A stretch of DNA of 64,000 nt from a virus: the IMG/VR virus record IMGVR_UViG_3300030333_008334, positions 48,741 through 112,740 of that record; one strand, given 5' to 3'. Numbering within the stretch: the first letter of the stretch is position 1; every line of letters begins with the position of its first letter. A program made the position numbers and the translations under genes. Below are positions 54,238-62,351 of this stretch, piece after piece. The notes under the pieces are model-generated. The model made no database searches. It was not told the origin of the DNA and saw only the letters and a list, made by a program, of their open reading frames with translations.

Positions 54238-55278
54238 TTATTTTTCCAACGGAAAAGCTTGACGAGAGATATCTGTCGTCATATTGAAAGGATGGCCTTC
54301 TCCTAAATTTTGAAATTTAATCTTTTTATGTGCTTGCAAGTCGTTTAAAATATAATCCCAAAAAGCTACATATTGACGTCGAAACATATTATAATCCAGC
54401 GATTTCTGGCTATATCTCTTGTCTTTCTGAAAAGCATGATTATGCAAATCTCCTCTTTTTGTACTCTTGGACATACCGTCAAAGCCTATAAAATGTATTT
54501 CTCTTGGTTGTAGGTCGACAGCCAAAGCAATCAAACGCGGAGCAGATCCAATCTTTCCTCTATATCTAGTATGCAAAAACATTGCTCTAGTTGGATATCT
54601 TTCTGTTAAAATTTTAAAATCTTCTTTCTTTTCTTGCAAAATATTATTGTGTTGGTCGTCGATACAAACTAAAGTATCGTTATTATCTAAATATTTGAAT
54701 ATTTCATCATCTTTATTTTTTTTACGAAAATCAATCTCGCCGGCAAAAGTTGATAATGTAACATTATGTTCTTTAAGTTTCTTATTTAAATAAAAATGAT
54801 TACAAGAAAAGACATGATCATATTCTTTCGGATCCCAATCATATTCGCTAGCAGTTGGGCCGGCAGCGACGATCAACAATTTTGTTCCTCTTACTTCTTT
54901 TAGTTTTTCCTTATTTGAATAAAACATCTCATTGTTACAGACAATATTATTATCAAAATAATTAAAAAAATGTCTTTTAACAAATCCTATATCTAATCCA
55001 TTTCCAATAATCCACTTTTCCCTAGGTGTTAGAAAATATGCGCTCTTTGAATCATATGATTCTCTAGTAGCATCAGTAGAAAAAACATTCTTAGTATCTA
55101 AATCAAGCCACAATGATTCATATTCTTCTTTTTCTGAATATAGATTAACAAACTTTCTTATGGCGTCTTCTATGGCCGCAGGTGGAATGCTGCAATGTTT
55201 AATCAGTGCTTGCCTTAGACTATTTATGTTATTTATCTTATAACAGTTATTCCAAACAACATTATCTAGATTTTGCAT
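54238..55278 (-). CDS. Sialyltransferase-like protein (CstII/GT42 or Maf-type fold), paralogue A
   Basis: This 346-residue protein has a Rossmann-like glycosyltransferase core from residue 132: LLIVAAGPTASEYDWD, then YDHVFSCNHFY (153-163), then PREIHFIGFDG (258-268), and NHAFQKDKR with a conserved His at 281. The same pattern and order is present in Campylobacter CstII as I remember it: a GxGPSxxEID start, a CNQFYF motif, and a late GIDFY, plus a catalytic histidine. The Maf flagellin pseudaminyl transferases use a related domain. It ends with a hydrophobic helix. The next gene is a shorter paralogue. Donor choice is inferred from the CMP-sugar genes nearby. Confidence 0.65.
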   Translation of the reverse strand: MQNLDNVVWNNCYKINNINSLRQALIKHCSIPPAAIEDAIRKFVNLYSEKEEYESLWLDLDTKNVFSTDATRESYDSKSAYFLTPREKWIIGNGLDIGFVKRHFFNYFDNNIVCNNEMFYSNKEKLKEVRGTKLLIVAAGPTASEYDWDPKEYDHVFSCNHFYLNKKLKEHNVTLSTFAGEIDFRKKNKDDEIFKYLDNNDTLVCIDDQHNNILQEKKEDFKILTERYPTRAMFLHTRYRGKIGSAPRLIALAVDLQPREIHFIGFDGMSKSTKRGDLHNHAFQKDKRYSQKSLDYNMFRRQYVAFWDYILNDLQAHKKIKFQNLGEGHPFNMTTDISRQAFPLEK

Positions 55279-56164
55279 TTTGCCTCATCCCTTGTGAAAC
55301 ATTGTGATCGCTTGTTTCTGCTAAATTTTCATATTCAACCTCTGGCAATAAATTTTGAATATAATGCCAAAATACAAACGTTTGCTGATCAAACCGATAT
55401 TTATCAAAATAAGGCGGCGGTGCTTTTTTCGGCTCAAATGCATGCGCCTTCATATTAGCATCTTTAAAACCATCAAAACCTACGTAGCCAATTTTGTTAG
55501 CTCCGAGTAGCGATGCAATTGCAATTACTCTTGGAATATATCCCAGGCGTGAAAAATATCTTGTCAAAAACAAGAATACATTTGCACCTCTGCTTTTAAA
55601 ATCATTCAGAGGATCAATTGACCTGTGATCTGAATGTTCAAATCCTATTAGAGGATTATATTTTTCTACACATTCGACTAATTTTGGATCGTGCAAATTT
55701 ACCTGATGTCCTAAGAGCATTAAATCAGGTCTAATATCCTTAAATCTAGGAGTCTTGTAGAAATAATTACATGTGAAAACATAATCATATTCACATATTT
55801 TTTCCAAATCAAATTCTTTTGAGGAAGGACCTCCGCCTACTACTAACACACTAGAATTATTAAACTTTTGAAAACTCGGGTTTCCAGTAATAATAATTTC
55901 TGGAGATAGAATCAAGTTTTCATAATCATCATACTTGTGTCGAGGGCCAAAATAACGATTGAAAAACTCTATTGCATAAGAATCTAGCCAAGTTTTTGCG
56001 TCAGTATTAAAATTAAACCAGCCGCCTGGATATGCTTCGTTTCTGTTGTTGTACCCAAATATCTGATCGCTTTCAGTGTCTAGCCATTCATTATTATTTT
56101 CTGTTGCAACAAAACGTTTATTCCATTTATCTTGTAGCGTAAGTGATAATTCTTGATCCGCCAT
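55262..56164 (-). CDS. Sialyltransferase-like protein (CstII/GT42 or Maf-type fold), paralogue B
   Basis: This 300-residue protein shares key residues with its neighbour: VLVVGGGPSSKEFDL (106-120), YDYVFTCNYFY (126-136), ANKIGYVGFDGFKD (222-235) and AHAFEPKK with His at 241. Both also share a QTFVFWHYIQN-type helix after it. The N-terminal 100 residues differ from paralogue A. Its ATG follows an AGAGG site and overlaps the methyltransferase gene by 38 bases. Two side-by-side paralogues suggest two linkages, or two acceptors, for one donor. A hydrolase or a catalytically dead form cannot be excluded without a structural alignment. Confidence 0.65.
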   Translation of the reverse strand: MADQELSLTLQDKWNKRFVATENNNEWLDTESDQIFGYNNRNEAYPGGWFNFNTDAKTWLDSYAIEFFNRYFGPRHKYDDYENLILSPEIIITGNPSFQKFNNSSVLVVGGGPSSKEFDLEKICEYDYVFTCNYFYKTPRFKDIRPDLMLLGHQVNLHDPKLVECVEKYNPLIGFEHSDHRSIDPLNDFKSRGANVFLFLTRYFSRLGYIPRVIAIASLLGANKIGYVGFDGFKDANMKAHAFEPKKAPPPYFDKYRFDQQTFVFWHYIQNLLPEVEYENLAETSDHNVSQGMRQNAKSR

Positions 56165-56879
56165 ATATCCTCTTGCTCTTAAATTTAGTAAATCCTTTAG
56201 TTGCTAAGTATTGCTCTAGAAGTTGTATATTACAAGACCAATAGGTAGTAAAATCACCATCAACTTCGTCACCTGGATAATATATCATAATCGGCTCAGA
56301 AGAACCGTCCTGCCTTGCCGGCAATGGCCACTGTCGACGCCATGCGTGATACTCAGCATTAATTGTCTCTACAACCACCGTTTCTTTAGCCACAGAGATA
56401 ACTTTGTCTAAAATAGCTAGTGGGTTAGGGAGATGATAGAAAACGCCTAAAAACAGTGCTATATCATGCTCTCCGACAGTTTCTGGAGATAGTTGGTCCA
56501 AAGGCACAACACTATCCTCAACTTTAGATTCTAAAATCTCTCTAGCTAAAAGAAAACCTTTTTGTTGGCTCCAAATCTCTCCTTGACTTTTTTCGTCTAA
56601 TTCTTGAGATCCCCAACGATACGGGTCAACAGCCAAAACACTTGTTGCGCCAGATTTCTCTGCGAAGAATGAAAAACAGCCATCGCATGCACCAATATCA
56701 ATTACGCTCTTTCCTTCAAAAAGATCAGGCGTCATTTCCCACTCTCTTAAATCCACAGCGGTGTCTTTTTTACCTGGAGTGATCTGTCCATTTCCCAAAT
56801 CAATTTGCTGGCGCCATTTGATTTCTGCAACCCTAGGGTCATGATTTGGATCTGTATACTTAAAATTAAATCCTGACAT
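56127..56879 (-). CDS. SAM-dependent methyltransferase, CmoB/DUF1698-like
   Basis: This 250-residue protein has an N-terminal region that includes IKWRQQIDLGNGQITPGKKD. A class I methyltransferase motif follows: VIDIGACDGCFSFFAEKSGA at about residues 59-78, AVDPYRW as the ribose-binding acid, and LFLGVFYHLPNPL near 140. The TPG motif before the SAM site and YHLxxPL resemble the CmoB family, but the usual tRNA context is missing. In this island it more likely methylates a sugar or hydroxyl group of the glycan, a common capping step. Substrate unknown. Confidence 0.8.
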   Translation of the reverse strand: MSGFNFKYTDPNHDPRVAEIKWRQQIDLGNGQITPGKKDTAVDLREWEMTPDLFEGKSVIDIGACDGCFSFFAEKSGATSVLAVDPYRWGSQELDEKSQGEIWSQQKGFLLAREILESKVEDSVVPLDQLSPETVGEHDIALFLGVFYHLPNPLAILDKVISVAKETVVVETINAEYHAWRRQWPLPARQDGSSEPIMIYYPGDEVDGDFTTYWSCNIQLLEQYLATKGFTKFKSKRIYGGSRIITYATR

Positions 56880-56880
56880 T

Positions 56881-57708
56881 TTAATTACCTCTTAGTTTCT
56901 TACGTATTGGCTTTTCGCCTTCAGTTACTTTCTTTACGCCGTCGCCAAAAGCCATTTCTAGCTCTCGCACGCCTTTTACCAGTTTAATTAAGCCCTGCGG
57001 CTCAACTGAGGACATGTGATCAGAACCCCACATTGTACGGTCTAGAGTAATGTGCCTTTCTAGAATTGTCGCACCAAGATAAACTGATGCAACTGTAGTA
57101 CCTAATCTAAATTCATGACCACTATATCCAACTTCACAATTGTAACGGTCTTTTAGCATTTGTATACAGCTAAGATTTAACTCGTCGAGTGGTGCTGGAT
57201 ATGTAGAATTGCAATGCAACAAAGCAAAATCAGTACCTTTTAGAATCTCGACAGCTGCATCAATCTCATCTAAAGTGCTCATACCGGTAGATATAATGAT
57301 TCTCTTGCCGGTATCAACAGCTGCTTGTAAAAGCTCATGGTTTGTCAGCATTGCTGATGGCATCTTTATGTACGGTACACCATATGAAACTAAAAAGTCT
57401 AGACTATCTAGATCCCAAGGAGAAGCAGTCCATTGAATTTTCTTTTCCTTACAATAAGCATCAATTTGATCATATTCATGTCGACCAAATTCTACTTTAT
57501 ATTTGTATTCCAAATATGTCATAGGGCCCCATGGGGTATCCCTCATAACTGACTTTTGATGTTCTGGAACACAAACATCCGGGTTTCTCTTTTGAAACTT
57601 GACTGAATCACAACCTGCTACAGCTGCAATATCAATAAGTCTTTTGGCTATTTCTAAACTTCCGTTATGGTTAATACCAATCTCTGCTATAATGTGTGTC
57701 TTCTTCAT
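56881..57708 (-). CDS. Sialic-acid-type (nonulosonic acid) synthase, NeuB family
   Basis: This 275-residue protein has family motifs in order: IAEIGINHNGS (7-17), SVKFQKR near 35, IQWTASPWDLDSLDF near 92, IKMPSA near 114, IISTGMSTLDEID near 138, LLHCNSTYPAP near 161, VGYSGHE near 190, and ERHITLDRTMWGSDH near 216. These belong to the TIM-barrel that condenses phosphoenolpyruvate with N-acetylmannosamine-type or 6-deoxy-hexose-type substrates. The C-terminal antifreeze-like (SAF) domain usual in bacterial NeuB/PseI (about 350 residues) is absent; it ends at KPIRKKLRGN. The stop overlaps the ATG-bearing end of the downstream start by one base. The sugar made is not readable. Confidence 0.88.
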   Translation of the reverse strand: MKKTHIIAEIGINHNGSLEIAKRLIDIAAVAGCDSVKFQKRNPDVCVPEHQKSVMRDTPWGPMTYLEYKYKVEFGRHEYDQIDAYCKEKKIQWTASPWDLDSLDFLVSYGVPYIKMPSAMLTNHELLQAAVDTGKRIIISTGMSTLDEIDAAVEILKGTDFALLHCNSTYPAPLDELNLSCIQMLKDRYNCEVGYSGHEFRLGTTVASVYLGATILERHITLDRTMWGSDHMSSVEPQGLIKLVKGVRELEMAFGDGVKKVTEGEKPIRKKLRGN

Positions 57709-59768
57709 TTTTTCTCCAACAATTTTCTTGGCACATCTTCATGAACGTGTGAGCCTTTTGTGCATATATGTACATTAACATTCTTGCTTTTTAGCCAATT
57801 TGAAAAATCTCTACTTAATTCTATATTCTTTTCAATTTCATTTGGTCTCATAGGATCTGACTTTCTGATTAGATCAGGCTTATCTTTATCTCCATCGTAG
57901 AAACGAATCGATTCTGTCTGGCCGATCTTTTCATGATCCCAACCAATTGCATATAAATCTGATACTCCCAAATGCTCAGCTAAAAACAATGCTACTTCAT
58001 AAATTATTCCAGGCCCCCAAGGACGCTCAACGCTCTTATCTAGTGTATAGTTATCAAATTCTTTAGTGTTTGCCAAAGCTTTGCTAAAATCTTGATTTGA
58101 ATTTACTATAGGCATGAATATATCATACTCTTGTGCGTTTGTCCAGACATTTCTTGAAATAATTTCTTCCGGCTCGCCAGCTGTTGTTAAAACAATCGGA
58201 TTATTATTAGTGTATTCATATAGCTTAAAATTATTACAGTTAAACAAATGAAAATCTACTATTTCTGGAACGTAATCATAGCCTTGCTTAATAGCAATTA
58301 CTAACTTATCCTTCAGCTTTTCTTTTAAAAATTCAGGTGTATATTCTTTAAGCGAAGGTCCACATGTAACAAGATAACATTCTTGCCCTTTAAAAGAATC
58401 TTTCAATAAGTCTAACTTTTCTCTTGTTGTCTTTACATTACTGATTCTTCTTTTTAAGAAAGAAACCTTTGGATTATTTTTCTCGACGCGAATGTCGGCC
58501 ATTTGCTTTTCTGAATCTTTGTCAATCTTGTATTCGCTTTTAACAATATCAACAAACTTTCTACCAATAGTTTGTAAATCCATATTTAAACTATTGACAT
58601 GCTCATAACCAATAGCGCCTTTTTCTTTCAACGAATCGTGCTTCCACATTTCATAAGCTCTTCTTAATTCTTTTCTAGCACTTAATATGTGAGGTTCAAA
58701 CCAGTTCATATCACAATGATATTCTGGCCTTGCAAGATATGGACTCCAGTGGCCGTCGACAAAAAACGCTGCGTTTTGATGAGTAAAATCCATATATCCA
58801 GTTGCTCTAGGTACTAAAACAGGAGTTTTATGCAAAAGTGATTCAGCAATAGTCAAGCCAAAACCTTCGCCGCGTGTTAATAAGGCAAAAATATCTGATT
58901 TCTCATAAAGCCAAGAAATTTGTTCAAACGGTAAAGCATCTGCTAATAATAGAATATTTGCTTTTGAAGGTTGTCCGTCATGCATATAGACAGAAGATTT
59001 TAAATCTTTAATCTCTGACGCTATCATATCTCTCTGTTTTTCTAGAGGTACTTGCTTAAGGTAATCCTCCATTAAATTTAGATAAGTTTTTATGACTAAT
59101 ATAGCATCGTCTTGGCCAGAGAACTCCATTGAAAAAGATTGAACTAGTTTGTCGAATCCTTTACGGTTATTCCACTGAGACATTGAAAACACAACAAATT
59201 TGTCTTTCAGCACTTTTCCTAAATGAGGCATCTCAACAGGATTTACGATACTGTCATCCATCACATGAGGTAATAAATGACATGGGCGATCGCCTATCCT
59301 TGGAGAAAACACTTCTTGATTCCAACTACAAGGAACTATAAGCGCATCAGTCTTTAATTGATCGTATGTAGAAACCCATGGTTGAGGGATATCATCAGCT
59401 TCCCAAACCGTTAGATTAATATTTCGATTAGCGTTTGTGATTAATTTTAAACCTGCGCGCCACAGAGGATCCAAACTACGTCGATGGATCAAATAAATCA
59501 TTGGCGCCGGCATATGCCACACAACTAGATAATCTTTTTTACAATACTGATCGACTTCTTCTTCTGAATCAAACTCATATTTTGATATGAGAGCTTCTTC
59601 TTCTGCTGTCAATCGATTATTAGAGTTTTCTACTGGGACTGTATGTACTTTGAAATCAAATTCACCAGGATTATCTTTCAAATAAGTGTCAATAGATTTC
59701 AGGTACCCTCTAGCTGCGACAGCATACCCACTGCAGTCTCTAAACTGACTTACATATACTATATTCAT
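57705..59768 (-). CDS. Fusion of GT4 glycosyltransferase and sialyltransferase-like domain
   Basis: In this 687-residue protein, residues 1-430 are a GT-B retaining glycosyltransferase of family 4: FVVFSMSQWNNRKGFDKLVQ near 200 and TRGEGFGLTIAESLLHKTPV near 294-313, with the ExxxxxxxE nucleotide-sugar motif. Residues about 455-687 form a second domain: CYLVTCGPSLKEYTPEFL, IAIKQGYDYVPEIVDFHLF, then VSDLYAIGWDHE near 600 and a late SRDFSNWLKSK. Its GPSLKE start and GxDHE place match the two sialyltransferase-like paralogues. Together it could add a hexose and then a CMP-sugar. It overlaps the NeuB-like gene by four bases (ATGA). Confidence 0.75.
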   Translation of the reverse strand: MNIVYVSQFRDCSGYAVAARGYLKSIDTYLKDNPGEFDFKVHTVPVENSNNRLTAEEEALISKYEFDSEEEVDQYCKKDYLVVWHMPAPMIYLIHRRSLDPLWRAGLKLITNANRNINLTVWEADDIPQPWVSTYDQLKTDALIVPCSWNQEVFSPRIGDRPCHLLPHVMDDSIVNPVEMPHLGKVLKDKFVVFSMSQWNNRKGFDKLVQSFSMEFSGQDDAILVIKTYLNLMEDYLKQVPLEKQRDMIASEIKDLKSSVYMHDGQPSKANILLLADALPFEQISWLYEKSDIFALLTRGEGFGLTIAESLLHKTPVLVPRATGYMDFTHQNAAFFVDGHWSPYLARPEYHCDMNWFEPHILSARKELRRAYEMWKHDSLKEKGAIGYEHVNSLNMDLQTIGRKFVDIVKSEYKIDKDSEKQMADIRVEKNNPKVSFLKRRISNVKTTREKLDLLKDSFKGQECYLVTCGPSLKEYTPEFLKEKLKDKLVIAIKQGYDYVPEIVDFHLFNCNNFKLYEYTNNNPIVLTTAGEPEEIISRNVWTNAQEYDIFMPIVNSNQDFSKALANTKEFDNYTLDKSVERPWGPGIIYEVALFLAEHLGVSDLYAIGWDHEKIGQTESIRFYDGDKDKPDLIRKSDPMRPNEIEKNIELSRDFSNWLKSKNVNVHICTKGSHVHEDVPRKLLEKK

Positions 59769-59772
59769 TTTT

Positions 59773-61083
59773 TTACAACATCATGAATTTTGATTCTGGC
59801 TCTTCACCATTAATCTGTGGAGTGCTTAATTTAACAATTTCTTTTTGCTGATAACATGCAGCAATGCTATCATTAAATTTGTTATACATTTTTTCTGCAG
59901 AGAAATTAGTGTTAATCCACTTCTTTAATTCTGTTGCTTGCTTCTTAAAACGACCATAATCTTTATATACTTCTTCTAATTTATGCCTATATGAACTTTC
60001 TTCTGGGAAGCACCACATTGAATCAGCAACAATTACTCCGTCCCAAACAGAATTTTTCTGTACAGGTCTCATTGTATAATCGATTCTTGAGAACATAGCT
60101 TTGTTCTTTACCTTTCCTTTTTTATCCTTTGTTGGCTTGTAAAGGAAATCAACATGACCACTCCAGTCTGGAGCAATGACTGGAATTCCACTATAAGCAG
60201 CTTCAAAAATAGGCAAGCCAAAGCCTTCTCCATGAGTCGTTGTCACATACGCTTTGACTTTTCTGTTTGTATAGAGAGAATGAATCTCCTCATCAGTCAT
60301 ATCGCCATGCAAAAGATAGACTTTGCATTTTCGATCTGGGTATTTTGTTAATAAATCTTTTAGGCCGGCCTCTAGAGCATTTCTATCTAATAGATTGTTC
60401 TTAACAATATTTGATTTTATAATCAAGCCAGCATCTTCGTTGTCTGCAAACTCTTTAACAAAACCATGCACAGTCATTTCCATATTTTTTCGTGGACCCC
60501 ACTGTGCAACCGTGAGAAAATTAAAGTTAGTTTTCAAATCTAAATCAATCTTAGCAGATTCGAACTTCTTAACTGGATAATGCACAACATCGATTGGAGT
60601 CGTGCATCTAAAATTAGGAATGTTCTGTCCTGTGTCTCTATTCGTAACATTATAGCTTGTGTTGTTGTAGACATTCTTTGAATGTTCCGACACGACAACA
60701 ATTCTGTCCATTATTCTAGATTTATCTAACCAATCAACAGATACTTTTGTTGTTTCAATTCCAGCAGTTACACCAATATTTACTTTTGCAATCTTTTCCC
60801 ATTCGTTAGGAATGGTCACTTGAAGTGACAAATCATATTGAGCAGGGACATTTTGTTGCTGACATTGTTGGTGATATACGATTGTTTTTTGCAAAAGTGA
60901 ATCGATATATTGCCTTTCTTCAGAATTATCGTTTAGCCACCCGGTCTTACCCCAATTTGTAGTAGTAACGTATATATCATACTTCTCTTCTTGACTTCTT
61001 AGTGAGCGCAAGACAAATCTAGCATGCTCGCCATATCCGCTTCTGGTAAGCAGCGGGCCTCTTAAAATTACTCTCTTCTTCAT
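59773..61083 (-). CDS. GT4 family glycosyltransferase
   Basis: This gene encodes 436 residues from the ATG at 61081-61083, which shares a base with the preceding stop (TAATG). GGAG lies six bases upstream. A TTG seven codons earlier is less likely. The start MKKRVILRGPLLTRSGYGEH includes the glycine loop of the acceptor domain. FLTVAQWGPRKNMEMTVHGF near 192 is the linker into the donor domain. HGEGFGLPIFEAAYSGIPVI near 283-303 contains the E-x7-E donor site. It is a GT-B, likely retaining, transferase. The host glycan acceptor is unknown. No membrane segment. Confidence 0.85.
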   Translation of the reverse strand: MKKRVILRGPLLTRSGYGEHARFVLRSLRSQEEKYDIYVTTTNWGKTGWLNDNSEERQYIDSLLQKTIVYHQQCQQQNVPAQYDLSLQVTIPNEWEKIAKVNIGVTAGIETTKVSVDWLDKSRIMDRIVVVSEHSKNVYNNTSYNVTNRDTGQNIPNFRCTTPIDVVHYPVKKFESAKIDLDLKTNFNFLTVAQWGPRKNMEMTVHGFVKEFADNEDAGLIIKSNIVKNNLLDRNALEAGLKDLLTKYPDRKCKVYLLHGDMTDEEIHSLYTNRKVKAYVTTTHGEGFGLPIFEAAYSGIPVIAPDWSGHVDFLYKPTKDKKGKVKNKAMFSRIDYTMRPVQKNSVWDGVIVADSMWCFPEESSYRHKLEEVYKDYGRFKKQATELKKWINTNFSAEKMYNKFNDSIAACYQQKEIVKLSTPQINGEEPESKFMML

Positions 61084-62339
61084 TATAGCTCCATTAATTT
61101 CCAAGATTGATAATTTTTACGTGTGTCCCATGAGCCTAAATTCTCATGAACACTGGTAAGTAACTCATCCCAATTTTTACTGTAAGTTTCAAAATTGTAG
61201 TTGTTTTCTACATGTTGCCGGCCTTTACGGCCCAACTCGCGTCTTTGCTCTTTTGTCATATTATACATCTTCTCTAGAGCTTCGACAACCTTCTCCTCAT
61301 CTAATCTATCTTCATAGATCCATGGGATCTCTTGCGAGCCAATAATTGCCTTTGAAGAAGGTTCTAAACCAATACCAAACCATTCTTCTCCGTCTGTTAC
61401 TTGCTCTTGCAATCCGCCCGTCATATTTACAAGAATCGGAGTCTCACATGCTAAAGACTCTAGAGTCGCCAATCCAAACCCTTCTGCGTCTGAAACGTTT
61501 ATTGTACAATCTGCAACGTTGTACAAGGTCGCCATTGCGTCAAAAGGCAATTTCTCTTGCGAAAATCTAACTTGACCGTCAGTCAAACCAATTTCACTAA
61601 TTATTGCTTCTAAGTCTTGCCCATTAGGATCTTTGACGTCAGTATGCATCAAAAGCATAGCTTTGTCATGACCAACTTTATCTAAAAAGCTCTTAAACCA
61701 AAAAATCAAAGATCCACTTTGTTTTCTTCTAGCATTTCTATTGTTCCAAAAGAAGATAACCTTATCACTGTCTTCTTCTCCAAAATGCATATTTTTAAAT
61801 TTTTCTACTGTTTCATCGTCCATTTTCTTAAAGACGTCAGTATCAATTGAATGAGGAACATAAGTGCTTTGTACCGCAGGCGATACATTCTTAACGATAT
61901 CGTCTGTAACTTTAGAAATAGTTGCTATAACATCTGTAGAATCATACCAAACTTTATTAAACTTCGGATAAGGATAATTATCCCAAACATGATAATATAT
62001 CATCGGAGCTACTGCGCGGACTTCATTTTCAATTTCCCACAGCCAACCAAAAAATCTAGGATCTGTCATAAACCAAACAATATCTGGCTTTTCAGATCTT
62101 AAAATCGAACGTATCATATCCTGATTTCCATAACCATCAACAGGATAAATTACCCATTCATTTCCCCACTCTTCAGTAGTGACTGGTTTGTAATCACGGT
62201 GTTTTATTGCACCTCCAAAACTTATAAACTGATATTTACCAGTTTTTAGCATTGCTTCGATCATATTCTTTGTTTGAATTCCCACTCCAGAAGGAGAGAG
62301 GGGATGATCACTTAAAGTTAATATTTTGATTTTTTTCAC
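61083..62339 (-). CDS. GT4 family glycosyltransferase
   Basis: This 418-residue protein uses GTG at 62337-62339, preceded by GAGGAAAAA. The N-terminal domain opens MKKIKILTLSDHPLSPSGVG, the donor-site loop is IFFWNNRNARRKQ near 200, and SDAEGFGLATLESLACETPI near 281-302 holds the E-x7-E motif. A C-terminal helix (YNFETYSKNWDELLT) is typical of GT4 enzymes. This is the first sugar-transfer gene read in the island. It follows the nuclease gene by 12 bases, which suggests one transcript. The sugar transferred is unknown. Confidence 0.85.
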   Translation of the reverse strand: MKKIKILTLSDHPLSPSGVGIQTKNMIEAMLKTGKYQFISFGGAIKHRDYKPVTTEEWGNEWVIYPVDGYGNQDMIRSILRSEKPDIVWFMTDPRFFGWLWEIENEVRAVAPMIYYHVWDNYPYPKFNKVWYDSTDVIATISKVTDDIVKNVSPAVQSTYVPHSIDTDVFKKMDDETVEKFKNMHFGEEDSDKVIFFWNNRNARRKQSGSLIFWFKSFLDKVGHDKAMLLMHTDVKDPNGQDLEAIISEIGLTDGQVRFSQEKLPFDAMATLYNVADCTINVSDAEGFGLATLESLACETPILVNMTGGLQEQVTDGEEWFGIGLEPSSKAIIGSQEIPWIYEDRLDEEKVVEALEKMYNMTKEQRRELGRKGRQHVENNYNFETYSKNWDELLTSVHENLGSWDTRKNYQSWKLMEL

Positions 62340-62351
62340 TTTTTCCTCTTT

